DNA from: an uncultured Bacteroidota bacterium
GTDB lineage: Bacteria; Bacteroidota; Bacteroidia; Flavobacteriales; Flavobacteriaceae
Reading direction: 5' to 3'
NCBI GenBank assembly: GCA_902606555.1
Contig: CACLGQ010000008.1
Coordinates: forward strand, 1-35,663
Length of the DNA: 35,663 nucleotides
Within the stretch, counting starts at the first letter, position 1, and each line of letters begins with the position of its first letter. The notes under the pieces were generated by a model that worked only from the letters and a program-made list of their open reading frames with translations, was not told the DNA's origin and made no database searches. Made by a program: the position numbers and the translations under genes. Shown in pieces: positions 1-9,908 of the stretch.

Positions 1-388
1 GCCTGTTGAGCAGGTATCTTCTGATGCCATAATTTTAAATTCTAATGACCAAATGCTATTTGACAAAAGCTTATTAAAAGCTAGTGCTGGTGAAGAAATT
101 ACATTAGTTCTAAACCACACTGGACAGATTGCAAAAGAGTTCATGGGTCATAATTTCGTTCTTCTCAAAAATGATACGGATGTTGACGATTTTGCGCAGA
201 GAGCAATTCTTGCAAAGGACAATCAATACATTCCTGAAGGTGATGAGACCATAGCTTATACTAGCATGATTGGTGGGGGTGAATCAGATAAAATAACATT
301 TACTGTTGATGAACCAGGAACCTATGTCTTCATATGCACATTCCCTGGACACTACCAAATTATGAGAGGTGACTTTATAGTAGACTAA
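1..388 (+). CDS. Azurin-like blue copper protein (5' truncated)
   Basis: This is the C-terminal part of a small periplasmic type-1 copper electron carrier of the azurin family. The reading frame is open from base 2, so the signal peptide and true start lie outside the window; the ATG at 53 is internal, because the upstream codons already read the typical azurin strand ending in NDQM. All visible copper ligands are present: the His in MGHN, and Cys, His and Met in CTFPGHYQIM. The stop overlaps the next start by one base (TAATG), so the two genes are probably co-transcribed. By family knowledge azurins pass electrons between respiratory or detoxifying redox enzymes; the partner here cannot be told. 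Confidence 0.9.
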   Translation, partial: PVEQVSSDAIILNSNDQMLFDKSLLKASAGEEITLVLNHTGQIAKEFMGHNFVLLKNDTDVDDFAQRAILAKDNQYIPEGDETIAYTSMIGGGESDKITFTVDEPGTYVFICTFPGHYQIMRGDFIVD

Positions 389-1524
389 TGAAGTTTAATA
401 CTAAAACAATTCATGGTGGGCAAATAAAAGAAAAAGCCTACGGAGCTGTCATGCCTCCAATATATCAAACATCTACATATTCCCAAAAAAGTCCTGGAGA
501 ACACAGTGGTTACGAATACAGCAGAACTCAAAATCCCACTAGACATGCCTTAGAAAGGTCCATTGCTAGTTTAGAGAATGCCAAATACGGGTTAGCTTTT
601 AGCTCAGGTCTTTCTGCAATTGATGCAATAATGAAATTATTCTCACCTGGTGATGAAATTATTTCTACTAATGATTTATATGGAGGTTCTTATCGTCTTT
701 TTGAGAAAGTGTTTAAAAAATTTGGATTAAAATTTATTTTTATAGACCTAAGAAATCTTGATCATATTGAAAAGGTAATTACATCCAAAACAAAATTAAT
801 TTGGGTAGAAACACCTACAAACCCAATGATCAACATTATTGATATTGGGCGTCTTTCAAAAATTTGTAAATCAAATAATTTATTATTGGCAGTAGATAAT
901 ACATTTTCAACACCATTTTTACAAAAGCCAATTGATCTAGGTGCTGATATTGTAATGCATTCAGCAACAAAGTTTTTAGCGGGCCACAGTGATGTAATTT
1001 TAGGATTACTGGCATTATCAAATGATGAACTGGCTGAAAAATTGTTTTTTATGCAGAATTCAAGTGGAGCAATTTGTGGACCTATGGATTCATTTTTAAC
1101 ATTAAGGGGAATTAAAACCCTTCATGTAAGGATGCAAAGACATTGTGAAAATGCAAAAGTAATTGCAAAATTTTTAGAAGACCACGATAGAGTTGATAAG
1201 GTTTATTGGCCAGGATTTGAAAATCATCCCAATCATGCTATTGCTAAGAATCAAATGAGTGATTTCGGTGGAATGATCTCATTTACCATAAAAGGTGATT
1301 TTGATCTAGTAAAAAAAATTACAAGTAGTTTTAAAGTTTTCACTTTAGCTGAATCTTTGGGGGGTGTAGAAAGTCTAGTCAATCATCCTGCAACTATGAC
1401 TCATGCATCAATACCAAAAGAAGAGAGAGATAAAATTGGAATAGTTGATTCACTGATTAGATTAAGTGTAGGAATTGAAGACATATCTGACCTTCTTGAT
1501 GATATCAAACAAGCAATTAATTAA
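388..1524 (+). CDS. Cys/Met metabolism PLP-dependent enzyme (cystathionine gamma-synthase/lyase type)
   Basis: A 378-residue fold-type I PLP enzyme of the trans-sulfuration family, of normal length. The Schiff-base lysine is K195 in HSATKFLAGHSDV, and D170 in AVDNTF should contact the pyridine nitrogen. The segment around residues 43-51 (EYSRTQNPT) and the ETPTNP motif near 141-146 are also family marks. Members make or break cystathionine, or cleave methionine or homocysteine. The sequence does not let me choose among MetB, MetC, cystathionine gamma-lyase and methionine gamma-lyase. It starts on the last base of the azurin stop codon and is followed 30 bp later by gdhA. Confidence 0.88.
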   Translation: MKFNTKTIHGGQIKEKAYGAVMPPIYQTSTYSQKSPGEHSGYEYSRTQNPTRHALERSIASLENAKYGLAFSSGLSAIDAIMKLFSPGDEIISTNDLYGGSYRLFEKVFKKFGLKFIFIDLRNLDHIEKVITSKTKLIWVETPTNPMINIIDIGRLSKICKSNNLLLAVDNTFSTPFLQKPIDLGADIVMHSATKFLAGHSDVILGLLALSNDELAEKLFFMQNSSGAICGPMDSFLTLRGIKTLHVRMQRHCENAKVIAKFLEDHDRVDKVYWPGFENHPNHAIAKNQMSDFGGMISFTIKGDFDLVKKITSSFKVFTLAESLGGVESLVNHPATMTHASIPKEERDKIGIVDSLIRLSVGIEDISDLLDDIKQAIN

Positions 1525-1554
1525 TTATGATTATTTTTATATAAATCATTGTAA

Positions 1555-2895
1555 ATGAGTAAAATAATTAATGATTTTATAAAAGAAATAAGTAAAAGAA
1601 ACTCTCATGAGCCTGAATTTATGCAAGCTGTAAAGGAGGTTTCTGAGGATTTGATACCATACATTGTTAGCCAAAAAATATATCATGGTAAAAATATTTT
1701 ATTGAGAATGATTGAACCTGAAAGGGTGGTAATGTTTCGCGTTAATTGGATTGATGATAGTGGAGAAGTTAGAGTTAATAGAGGATACAGGGTTGAAATG
1801 AATTCAGCCATTGGGCCTTATAAAGGTGGTTTAAGATTTCATCCAACTGTAAATTTAAGCATACTAAAGTTTTTAGCTTTTGAACAAGTTTTTAAAAATA
1901 GCTTGACAACGCTTCCCATGGGTGGCGGAAAGGGGGGTGCTGATTTTGACCCAAAAAATAAATCTGATGGAGAAGTTATGAGGTTTTGTCAAAGTTTCAT
2001 GACGGAACTATACAGACATATTGGACCAAATACTGATATCCCAGCAGGCGATATTGGAGTTGGTGGCAGAGAAATAGGGTATTTATTTGGCCAATACAAG
2101 AGATTAAAAAATGAATTTACAGGTGTATTAACAGGAAAAGGAGTTTCATGGGGAGGTTCCCTTATCAGACCAGAGGCAACTGGATATGGTACTGTATATT
2201 TTGCAGAGGATATGTTAAATTATATTGGCGATAGTATAGAAGGAAAAACTGTAACTATTTCTGGATCTGGAAATGTAGCTCAGTATGCTGCTGAAAAATG
2301 TATTCAACTAGGTGCAAAAGTCATAACCATGTCAGATTCATCTGGGTACATTCACGATAAAGACGGTATTGATGAAAAAAAATTGAAATCAATAATGGAT
2401 ATAAAAAATAATAAAAGAGGTAGAATTTCGGATTACATTAAAATATATCCAAAAGCTATTTTTAAAAAAAATAGAAAACCTTGGGAAGTTAAATGCGATG
2501 TTGCTTTTCCTTCGGCTACACAAAATGAGTTAGATGGAGGTGATGCCAAATTACTTATTAAAAATGGTTGTAAATGTATAGCTGAGGGTGCTAATATGCC
2601 TTGCAACCCAGATGCAATTAAAATTTTTAAATCCGAAAAGCTTTTATTTGCGCCTGGGAAAGCTTGCAATGCCGGAGGAGTTGCTGTTTCTGGACTAGAA
2701 ATGGCTCAAAACTCACTACGATATTCATGGTCTAGAGAAGAAGTTGATGAAAAACTAAAAGAGATTATGATTAAAATTCATAAAAAATGTTTAAAGCATG
2801 GTAAAAGTAAAGGCTACATTGATTATGGTAAAGGGGCAAATATTTCAGCGTTTATTAAAGTTGCCGATGCAATGTTAGCTCAAGGAGTTGTTTAA
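1555..2895 (+). CDS. gdhA: NADP-type glutamate dehydrogenase
   Basis: Hexameric family-I glutamate dehydrogenase, 446 residues, which reductively aminates 2-oxoglutarate with ammonium to give glutamate. The N-terminal substrate domain carries GPYKGGLRFH (88-97), the catalytic lysine K126 in PMGGGKGG, and D166 in PAGDIGVGGRE. The C-terminal Rossmann domain carries SGSGNVAQ. Length and motifs match the small bacterial NADP(H) enzyme rather than the large NAD-specific types. It stands between the PLP enzyme (30-bp gap) and recO (9-bp gap). It is probably the main ammonium-assimilating route coded in this window, although glutamine synthetase or GOGAT may exist elsewhere. NADP preference is inferred from the family, not read from the sequence. 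Confidence 0.96.
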   Translation: MSKIINDFIKEISKRNSHEPEFMQAVKEVSEDLIPYIVSQKIYHGKNILLRMIEPERVVMFRVNWIDDSGEVRVNRGYRVEMNSAIGPYKGGLRFHPTVNLSILKFLAFEQVFKNSLTTLPMGGGKGGADFDPKNKSDGEVMRFCQSFMTELYRHIGPNTDIPAGDIGVGGREIGYLFGQYKRLKNEFTGVLTGKGVSWGGSLIRPEATGYGTVYFAEDMLNYIGDSIEGKTVTISGSGNVAQYAAEKCIQLGAKVITMSDSSGYIHDKDGIDEKKLKSIMDIKNNKRGRISDYIKIYPKAIFKKNRKPWEVKCDVAFPSATQNELDGGDAKLLIKNGCKCIAEGANMPCNPDAIKIFKSEKLLFAPGKACNAGGVAVSGLEMAQNSLRYSWSREEVDEKLKEIMIKIHKKCLKHGKSKGYIDYGKGANISAFIKVADAMLAQGVV

Positions 2896-2904
2896 TCTTT
2901 TGCG

Positions 2905-3624
2905 ATGCTTGCAAATACAGAAGCTGTAATATTAGGTTATATAAATTATTCGGAATCTAGCATAATTTTAAGAGCTTACACAAAGGACTTTGGACATAAA
3001 TCATTTATAATTAGGGGAATAAGAACTAAAAAAAAGAAAAAAATTACTTTAGGTCAGCTTCAGCCTCTAACAATTTTAGATATTGAATTCAATAATTCAA
3101 GAAATAGCAGTATCTCATATCTAAAATCAATAAAAATAATTGAAACATTTAAATCCATTAATTCTGATATTGTTAAAATTAATATCTCTATGTTTTTATC
3201 AGAATTTCTATCTAAAACTTTAACAATTGATATAAAAAATAGTGAGTTGTTTTTATTTATTAAGCAAAGTTTACTTTGGTTTGACAACTCGGATAATATC
3301 ACTAATTTCCATTTACTTTTCATTCTTAAACTCACCAATTTTTTAGGAATAACTCCAAAATTTTCATCTGAAAAAGTTTCATTTTTTGATATTGAAAATG
3401 GAGTTTTTACAGATACACCAACATCCTCAATCTATTTTAAAGGACAAGTAGTTAAGGATTTACAGAGTATTTTGGGCATAAAATTTGATTATAATAATAA
3501 TGTTCTAACAAACGTTAACCAAAGAAAAGACATGTTAAATTTTTTGATTTCCTATTTTGAATTTCATGTTCCAGGTTTTAAAAAACCAAAATCTGTAGAT
3601 ATTTTAAATGAAATATTTTCATAA
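2905..3624 (+). CDS. recO: DNA repair protein RecO
   Basis: RecO, 239 residues, helps RecR load RecA onto SSB-coated single-stranded DNA in gap repair. The N-terminal OB-fold is recognisable from TEAVILGYINYSES, followed by YTKDFGH and the basic stretch IRGIRTKKKKK. The C-terminal part is helical. There is no cysteine in the whole protein, so the four-Cys zinc site seen in some RecO proteins is absent; I believe this is common in the lineage. The last 17 bases overlap the start of the TonB-dependent receptor in another frame, a gene pair I remember from Flavobacteriia. Confidence 0.88.
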   Translation: MLANTEAVILGYINYSESSIILRAYTKDFGHKSFIIRGIRTKKKKKITLGQLQPLTILDIEFNNSRNSSISYLKSIKIIETFKSINSDIVKINISMFLSEFLSKTLTIDIKNSELFLFIKQSLLWFDNSDNITNFHLLFILKLTNFLGITPKFSSEKVSFFDIENGVFTDTPTSSIYFKGQVVKDLQSILGIKFDYNNNVLTNVNQRKDMLNFLISYFEFHVPGFKKPKSVDILNEIFS

Positions 3625-6076
3625 TATATTTTTTTTATTAATAATTAATCTCTTTTGTTATGAAGTTGTATCCCAAAAAATTACAATTGTTGACTCAACT
3701 AGCGGAAGACCTATTAGAGCAGTATTGGTTTTTGATTCTGAAAAAATAAATAGGACGGTTTCTAATAGAAATGGAACAGTTTATTTAAACAGCTTTAAAG
3801 ATTCTGATTCAATTATTTTTGCTCATATAGTTTACCAGAGAAAAGCTTTTCCTTACAAATCCCTAAAAGATGGTGATAAAATAATTTTATCTCCCAAAGC
3901 TTTAGGTTTAAATGAAGTTGTTCTTTCTGTTTCAAGAAATATACAGAATGTAGCGACTCTCTCAAGGAAAGTCTCTGTTATAAATAGAGGCAGTTTTAAC
4001 TTAGATCTTCCAAGAAATACAGCTGAAATGCTATATCATGGTGGAGGAATTCATGTACAAAAATCACAAAGTGGTGGTGGAAGCCCTTTGATAAGAGGCT
4101 TTGAGGCAAATCGAGTTTTATTGGTTATTGATGGTGTAAGAATGAATAATGCGATATACAGGTCCGGTCATGTACATAATTCTATTTCTATTGACGCTAA
4201 CTCACTGGAAAGGACTGAAGTGATATTTGGCCCATCCTCCGTAGGGTATGGGTCTGATGCCCTAGGTGGCGTAATTCATTTTTACACAAAAACACCAAAG
4301 CTAAATAAAGATGAATTTTTTGATTACACAAAATCAATTTCCTATAACTTGAAAGATCAATCAAAAGTCAACAATTATTCCCTTGAGCTGAGTAAAAAAA
4401 ACTGGGCAAGCTATACAAGTTATACAAAGTCCAATTTTGGTGATGTTCATATGGGAAAGGTTAGAAATCATGGATATAATGACTGGGGTTTAGTAAATTA
4501 CTACTCAGAAAATATTGATGGTAAGTTTTTTGAAAATCAATCTTTAAATAACAATCCTAACTTACAAAGGAACACAGCTTACAAACAAAAAGACTTTATT
4601 CAAAAATTTAATTTTAAAATATTTAAAACTGCAAGACTGATTTTAAATTTTCAGTTTTCAGAATCATCAAACATAAATAGATTTGACAAACTAAGTGAAA
4701 AAAATGAAGATGGAACATTAAAATTTGCAGAATGGTATTACGGACCACAAAAAAGATCTTTTATTTCCTCAAAACTCAGTTTTCAAGCTAAAAAATTATT
4801 TGACAGAGCGGATATAATATTTGCATTTCAAAAAATCGACGAAAGCAGAAACAAAAGAAAATTTGGTTCAAACTTATTGAATATACAAGATGAAAATTTA
4901 AATATTTTCTCTATAAACACTGATTTTTTCAAAAGAATTGATAGACAAAAATCAATAGCATATGGTTTTGAGCTAACAAACAATCAATTAAACTCTGATG
5001 GATTTGAATCTATGATTAATTCTAACTATCTGAATAGTTCTTTGTCTAGATATCCAAATGATGGTAGTAGTTATAGATCAGTAGCTGGATATTTCAACTA
5101 TAAAAAATTTATTAACCTAAAAACCAATTATGATATTGGATTAAGAATTTCAAGTATTAGTATTAAAGCAAATTGGGATTATAATTTTTTCGACTCTGAC
5201 TATGATGATAAGTATAATACATTATTTTTTCAACAATTTGATGGACTGGAAATGACTAATTCATCTGTAACTGGAAGTTTAGGAATTGTACATCGAATGA
5301 ATGATTTTAATAAATTATCATTAAATGTTTCAAGTGGATTTAGATCTCCAAATATTGATGATATTGGTAAAATAAGAGAAAATTCAGGAATTCTTAGTGT
5401 GCCAAATACGGAGTTAAAACCTGAATATGTTTATACTCTAGATTTTGGTTGGTCAAAGTACAATAAAAACTTTAGAACTAATTTCAATATTTATTATACA
5501 ATTTTAAATGGAACTATAGGTCGTGATTATTACATGGGAGAGAACAATAAAATCTTATATGATGAAGAGCTAGTTCAAACTATGGCGAATTTTAATTTAG
5601 GTAATTCTAATATTTATGGTGGAAACTTTGATTTTAAAACAAGAGTTTTAGATAATATATTAATAAATGGTAGCATAACATATACAAAAGGTTCAAACTT
5701 AAAAGATATGCTACCAATGCCTTCAATTCCTCCTCTTTTTGGTAATATTAAACTGAAAATATTAAATGAAAAATCGCAGTATCAGTTATCTTACAGGTTC
5801 TCTAGTTCAAAAGACCCATCTACATACAGTATCGGAGGAGAGGACGGTCTGGATGAGACACCAATGATAATAGACTCAAACGGAAATATTCAGTATTTAG
5901 GTATGCCGTCTTGGGGTGTTTTTCAATTATCAAGCTTATTTAAGACAAACCTTTTAAAAAGACCTATTGATTTTAAAATAATTCTAGACAATATTTTTGA
6001 TATTCATTACAGAGAATTTGCATCTGGAATTTCATCTCCAGGAAGATCTTTAAACTTGGTAGCTATTTTCAATTAA
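3608..6076 (+). CDS. TonB-dependent outer-membrane receptor
   Basis: An 822-residue outer-membrane active transporter. Residues 1-22 form a signal peptide (hydrophobic, ending VVSQ). About 24-95 is a carboxypeptidase-regulatory-like beta domain, and about 110-225 is the plug, with LIRGFEANRVLLVIDGVRMN and a GSDALGGVIHF segment. The rest is a 22-strand-type barrel with many aromatic alternating strands. The plug wording resembles haem/siderophore-type receptors more than SusC, and no SusD partner is adjacent, so an iron, haem or cofactor substrate is more likely than a glycan. This is inference. It overlaps recO by 17 bp and is followed by a 59-bp gap before ileS. Confidence 0.92.
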   Translation: MKYFHNIFFLLIINLFCYEVVSQKITIVDSTSGRPIRAVLVFDSEKINRTVSNRNGTVYLNSFKDSDSIIFAHIVYQRKAFPYKSLKDGDKIILSPKALGLNEVVLSVSRNIQNVATLSRKVSVINRGSFNLDLPRNTAEMLYHGGGIHVQKSQSGGGSPLIRGFEANRVLLVIDGVRMNNAIYRSGHVHNSISIDANSLERTEVIFGPSSVGYGSDALGGVIHFYTKTPKLNKDEFFDYTKSISYNLKDQSKVNNYSLELSKKNWASYTSYTKSNFGDVHMGKVRNHGYNDWGLVNYYSENIDGKFFENQSLNNNPNLQRNTAYKQKDFIQKFNFKIFKTARLILNFQFSESSNINRFDKLSEKNEDGTLKFAEWYYGPQKRSFISSKLSFQAKKLFDRADIIFAFQKIDESRNKRKFGSNLLNIQDENLNIFSINTDFFKRIDRQKSIAYGFELTNNQLNSDGFESMINSNYLNSSLSRYPNDGSSYRSVAGYFNYKKFINLKTNYDIGLRISSISIKANWDYNFFDSDYDDKYNTLFFQQFDGLEMTNSSVTGSLGIVHRMNDFNKLSLNVSSGFRSPNIDDIGKIRENSGILSVPNTELKPEYVYTLDFGWSKYNKNFRTNFNIYYTILNGTIGRDYYMGENNKILYDEELVQTMANFNLGNSNIYGGNFDFKTRVLDNILINGSITYTKGSNLKDMLPMPSIPPLFGNIKLKILNEKSQYQLSYRFSSSKDPSTYSIGGEDGLDETPMIIDSNGNIQYLGMPSWGVFQLSSLFKTNLLKRPIDFKIILDNIFDIHYREFASGISSPGRSLNLVAIFN

Positions 6077-6135
6077 GTCCTGTTTATTATCCATAAATTA
6101 CATTAAAATTAATTACTTTCGTTTTTTGATTTTTT

Positions 6136-9100
6136 ATGTCATTTAAAGAATATAAAACATTAGATCTAATTAAGGTTTCTGACCATATTTCCTCTTTTTG
6201 GAAAGTCGACAAAACGTTTGAAAAGAGTATTTCCAGTCGAGATAAAAAAGAATTCATTTTTTATGAAGGGCCTCCCTCTGCCAATGGAATGCCAGGGATT
6301 CATCATGTAATGGCTAGAGCAATTAAAGATATTTTTTGCAGATACAAAACATTAAAAGGCTTTAAAGTTAATCGAAAAGCTGGTTGGGATACTCACGGAC
6401 TTCCCATTGAGCTTGGCGTAGAGAAAGAATTAAATATTTCTAAAGAGGATATTGGGTCTAAAATTAGTATAAGAGATTATAATGAAGCATGTAAAAAAGC
6501 TGTGATGAAATACACAGATATTTGGAATGATCTTACTGAAAGAATCGGCTATTGGGTAGATACGGAAAATCCATATATCACTTATAAGTCAAAATATATT
6601 GAGAGTGTATGGTGGCTTTTAAAAAACCTGTATGATAAAAAATTAATTTATAAGGGCTATAGTGTTCAACCATACTCTCCCAAAGCTGGAACGGGATTAA
6701 GTTCACATGAACTAAATCAACCAGGTACATATCAGGACATAACAGATACAACTGTAACAGCTCAATTTGAGTGTGTAGATGAATCTGTCCCTATTTTTTT
6801 AAAAAAATACACCAAAATTTACATTTTAGCTTGGACTACGACTCCATGGACTTTACCCTCAAATACAGCATTAACGGTTGGTGAAAAAATCGAATATTGT
6901 TTAATTAGGACATATAATTTATATACACATCAACCAATAAATGTTGTGTTAGCAAAAGAATTAATTACTAAAGTTTTTAAAACAAATTTTAAAGAAGTTT
7001 CAAATCAAGATGAATTGATTTTTAATAATGATAAAGAAATTCCATATATAGTTTCGGAAACATTTTTAGGCAAAGATATTGTTGGAATGAAATATCACCA
7101 AATATGGGATGATTCTCCTCTGCCAAATGATAGCCCAGAAAATGCATTTAGATTAATCTCAGGTGACTTTGTAACGACTGAAGATGGAACTGGAATTGTA
7201 CATACAGCACCAACATTTGGCGCTGATGACGCTATTGCAGCAAAAAATGCCAAACCAGAAGTTCCTCCAATGTTAATTAAAAATAAAAATGGTGATCTTG
7301 TTCCACTTGTTGATCTACAGGGAAAATTTGTGAAAGAATTAGGGTTTTTGGGTGGAAAATTTGTCAAAAATGAGTATTACGAAGAGGGTAAAGCACCAGA
7401 ACGTTCAGTTGATGTTGAAATCGCAATCAAATTAAAAAAGGAAAATAAAGCCTTTAGAGTTGAAAAGTATACTCATAGTTATCCAAATTGCTGGAGAACC
7501 GATAAACCAGTTCTTTATTATCCTCTAAATTCTTGGTTTATCAAAGTGACAGATAAAAGAGAAGAATTAATTGCCCTAAATAATAAAATTAATTGGAAAC
7601 CTAAGTCAACTGGGGAAGGAAGATTTGGTGGTTGGCTGAATAATGCTAATGATTGGAATTTATCTCGATCCAGGTTTTGGGGTATCCCTCTACCAATTTG
7701 GGTGTCTGAGGATGGTTTAGAAAAAAAAGTAATAGGCTCAGTTAAACAATTAATTGAAGAAATTAATCATTCTGTTTCATCTGGTAACATGAAAAAAAAT
7801 CCTTTTGAAGATTTTGAGTTGGGTAATATGAGTGATGAAAACTATGATAAAATTGATTTACATAAACACACCATTGATGAAATAATTCTTACCTCTTCTT
7901 CGAATAATAAAATGCACAGAGAAGCTGACTTAATTGATGTTTGGTTTGATTCTGGTTCAATGCCTTTTGCTCAATGGCATTATCCATTTGAAAATAAAAG
8001 TTTTATTGATGATAATAAATTTTTTCCTGCTGATTATATTGCCGAAGGTGTGGATCAAACTAGAGGTTGGTTTTACACATTACATGTAATCAGTACGCTT
8101 GTTTTTGGTTCAAATTCCTATAAAAATGTTATTTCAAATGGGCTGGTCCTAGACAAAAATGGACAGAAAATGTCAAAGCGATTAGGTAATGCAGTAGACC
8201 CATTTGAAACATTGGATAAATATGGCCCTGATGCAACTAGATGGTATATGATTTCTAACTCAAATCCTTGGGATAATCTAAAATTTGATATAAATGGAAT
8301 TGAAGAAGTGCGAAGAAAGTTTTTTGGTACACTTCACAATATTTATTCGTTTTATAGTTTGTATGCAAATATTGATGGATTTAAAGACGATGAAAAAAAC
8401 ATTAATTACAAAGACAGGTCTGAACTAGATAGATGGATAATTTCTGAACTTAACTCATTAGTTAGAGATGTAAGTGATGCTTATGAGAATTATGAGCCAA
8501 CAAAAGCTGCAAGATCAATCTCATCCTTTGTCCAGGATAATCTTAGCAACTGGTACGTTAGGCTTTCGAGAAGAAGATTTTGGAAAGGGGAGTATAATGA
8601 AGATAAAATTGCAGCATTTCAAACCTTGAGTGAATGTTTAAAGAAAGTTGCTATTTTATCATCACCTGTAAGCCCATTTTATATGGACAATCTTTTTCAA
8701 GATTTAAATATGAATAATCATTCTGTTCATTTAACAACTTTTCCCAAATATTCCGAAGTACTTATAGATGATGAACTAGAACAAAAAATTAGAAAATCTC
8801 AAGAAATTTGTTCTTTAGGATTATCTCTAAGAAAGAGAGAGAAAATAAAGGTTAGGCAGCCATTAAATAAAATTATAATTCCTTATAGAAATGAGGTTGA
8901 AAAATCGACTTTGACTGAAATTTCTGAATTTATAAAATCTGAAATTAATGTGAAGCAGGTTGAATTAGTTGGGGACTCATCAAAAATTTTAGTTAAAAAA
9001 GTCAAACCAAACTTTAAAGTTCTTGGGCCTAAATTTGGAAAAGATCTAAACTCTGTCATTTCATTAATAAATAATCTTAACTCCACTCAAATTCAAGAAC

Positions 9101-9504
9101 TAGAGCAAAAAAAATCATATGTATTCAATAATAATATTGAAATTACTTTAGATGATATAGAGGTTTATTTTGAAGATATTGAAGGTTGGCAAGTGGCATC
9201 TGAAAATGGAACAACCATAGCAATTGATACAAATATTAATGAAAAATTAAAAAATGAGGGTATTTCTAGAGAATTAGTAAATAGAATTCAAAATATTAGA
9301 AAGAATTCAGAATTTAATGTGAGTGATAAAATAATTATAGAGATAGAAAACAATAATTTAATTGAAAAAGCTATTTTTGAAAATATTGACTATATTAAAA
9401 ATGAAACTCTTGCTATTGAGTTAAACTTTAAAGAAGATTTGACAAATGCCCAAGAATTAGAATTTGACAATATAAAAATTAAAATTAAAATTTTTAAAAA
9501 TTAA
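6136..9504 (+). CDS. ileS: Isoleucyl-tRNA synthetase, type 2 with GIHH signature
   Basis: Class I synthetase charging tRNA-Ile, 1122 residues. The signature normally written HxGH reads G54-I55-H56-H57 in GMPGIHHVMAR, so its first and third positions are swapped. The KMSKS loop is KMSKR at 678-682. The CP1 editing domain is intact: the Thr-rich strand TTTPWTLPSN starts near 234, and HTAPTFGADD starts at H356. The C-terminal extension has no cysteines, unlike bacterial type 1 IleRS with a C-terminal zinc module, so this is the eukaryote-like type 2. Family knowledge links type 2 IleRS, and GxHH variants in particular, to strong mupirocin resistance. It begins a run with the DksA-like gene one base downstream. 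Confidence 0.97.
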   Translation: MSFKEYKTLDLIKVSDHISSFWKVDKTFEKSISSRDKKEFIFYEGPPSANGMPGIHHVMARAIKDIFCRYKTLKGFKVNRKAGWDTHGLPIELGVEKELNISKEDIGSKISIRDYNEACKKAVMKYTDIWNDLTERIGYWVDTENPYITYKSKYIESVWWLLKNLYDKKLIYKGYSVQPYSPKAGTGLSSHELNQPGTYQDITDTTVTAQFECVDESVPIFLKKYTKIYILAWTTTPWTLPSNTALTVGEKIEYCLIRTYNLYTHQPINVVLAKELITKVFKTNFKEVSNQDELIFNNDKEIPYIVSETFLGKDIVGMKYHQIWDDSPLPNDSPENAFRLISGDFVTTEDGTGIVHTAPTFGADDAIAAKNAKPEVPPMLIKNKNGDLVPLVDLQGKFVKELGFLGGKFVKNEYYEEGKAPERSVDVEIAIKLKKENKAFRVEKYTHSYPNCWRTDKPVLYYPLNSWFIKVTDKREELIALNNKINWKPKSTGEGRFGGWLNNANDWNLSRSRFWGIPLPIWVSEDGLEKKVIGSVKQLIEEINHSVSSGNMKKNPFEDFELGNMSDENYDKIDLHKHTIDEIILTSSSNNKMHREADLIDVWFDSGSMPFAQWHYPFENKSFIDDNKFFPADYIAEGVDQTRGWFYTLHVISTLVFGSNSYKNVISNGLVLDKNGQKMSKRLGNAVDPFETLDKYGPDATRWYMISNSNPWDNLKFDINGIEEVRRKFFGTLHNIYSFYSLYANIDGFKDDEKNINYKDRSELDRWIISELNSLVRDVSDAYENYEPTKAARSISSFVQDNLSNWYVRLSRRRFWKGEYNEDKIAAFQTLSECLKKVAILSSPVSPFYMDNLFQDLNMNNHSVHLTTFPKYSEVLIDDELEQKIRKSQEICSLGLSLRKREKIKVRQPLNKIIIPYRNEVEKSTLTEISEFIKSEINVKQVELVGDSSKILVKKVKPNFKVLGPKFGKDLNSVISLINNLNSTQIQELEQKKSYVFNNNIEITLDDIEVYFEDIEGWQVASENGTTIAIDTNINEKLKNEGISRELVNRIQNIRKNSEFNVSDKIIIEIENNNLIEKAIFENIDYIKNETLAIELNFKEDLTNAQELEFDNIKIKIKIFKN

Positions 9505-9505
9505 T

Positions 9506-9898
9506 ATGATGAAAAAGGAAGACAACTTGGTGGTAAGATATTCTGATAAAGACTTAGGTAGTTTTAAAAAAATCATTGAAGAAAAAATTTCAAAAGCTCA
9601 GAGAGATTTGGAGCTAATTAGAAGTGCATATATGAATGATGGCAATAATGGAACGGAAGATACTTCACCAACATTTAAAGCATTTGAAGAGGGATCTCAA
9701 ACAATGTCTAAAGAGGCAAATACACAGCTGGCAATAAGACAAGAAAAATTTATAAGAGATTTAAAAAATGCCTTGATAAGAATTGAAAATAAAACCTATG
9801 GAATTTGTAGAGTTACTGGCAAGTTAATATCAAAGAAAAGGCTTAAGCTGGTTCCACATGCTACATTAAGTATTAAAGCAAAAAATAATATCTCTTAG
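9506..9898 (+). CDS. DksA/TraR-family regulator with degenerate zinc finger
   Basis: A 130-residue protein of the TraR/DksA family. A charged helical hairpin (about 15-95) precedes a degenerate finger: only one of the four zinc cysteines remains, in YGICRVTGKLISKKRL, and the second pair is replaced by VPHATLSIKA. DksA-type proteins insert the coiled coil into the RNA polymerase secondary channel; whether this one works with ppGpp is unknown. It starts one base after the ileS stop, and the ileS-dksA-like-lspA neighbourhood is known to me from Flavobacteriia. There are two consecutive ATG codons at the start; the first is chosen. Confidence 0.85.
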   Translation: MMKKEDNLVVRYSDKDLGSFKKIIEEKISKAQRDLELIRSAYMNDGNNGTEDTSPTFKAFEEGSQTMSKEANTQLAIRQEKFIRDLKNALIRIENKTYGICRVTGKLISKKRLKLVPHATLSIKAKNNIS

Positions 9899-9908
9899 AT
9901 TCTGATCT

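Noticed and set aside
53-388. Azurin gene starting at the ATG at 53
   Set aside because: The frame is open upstream to base 2 and those codons fit the azurin fold, so the ATG is an internal Met and the gene is truncated by the window edge.
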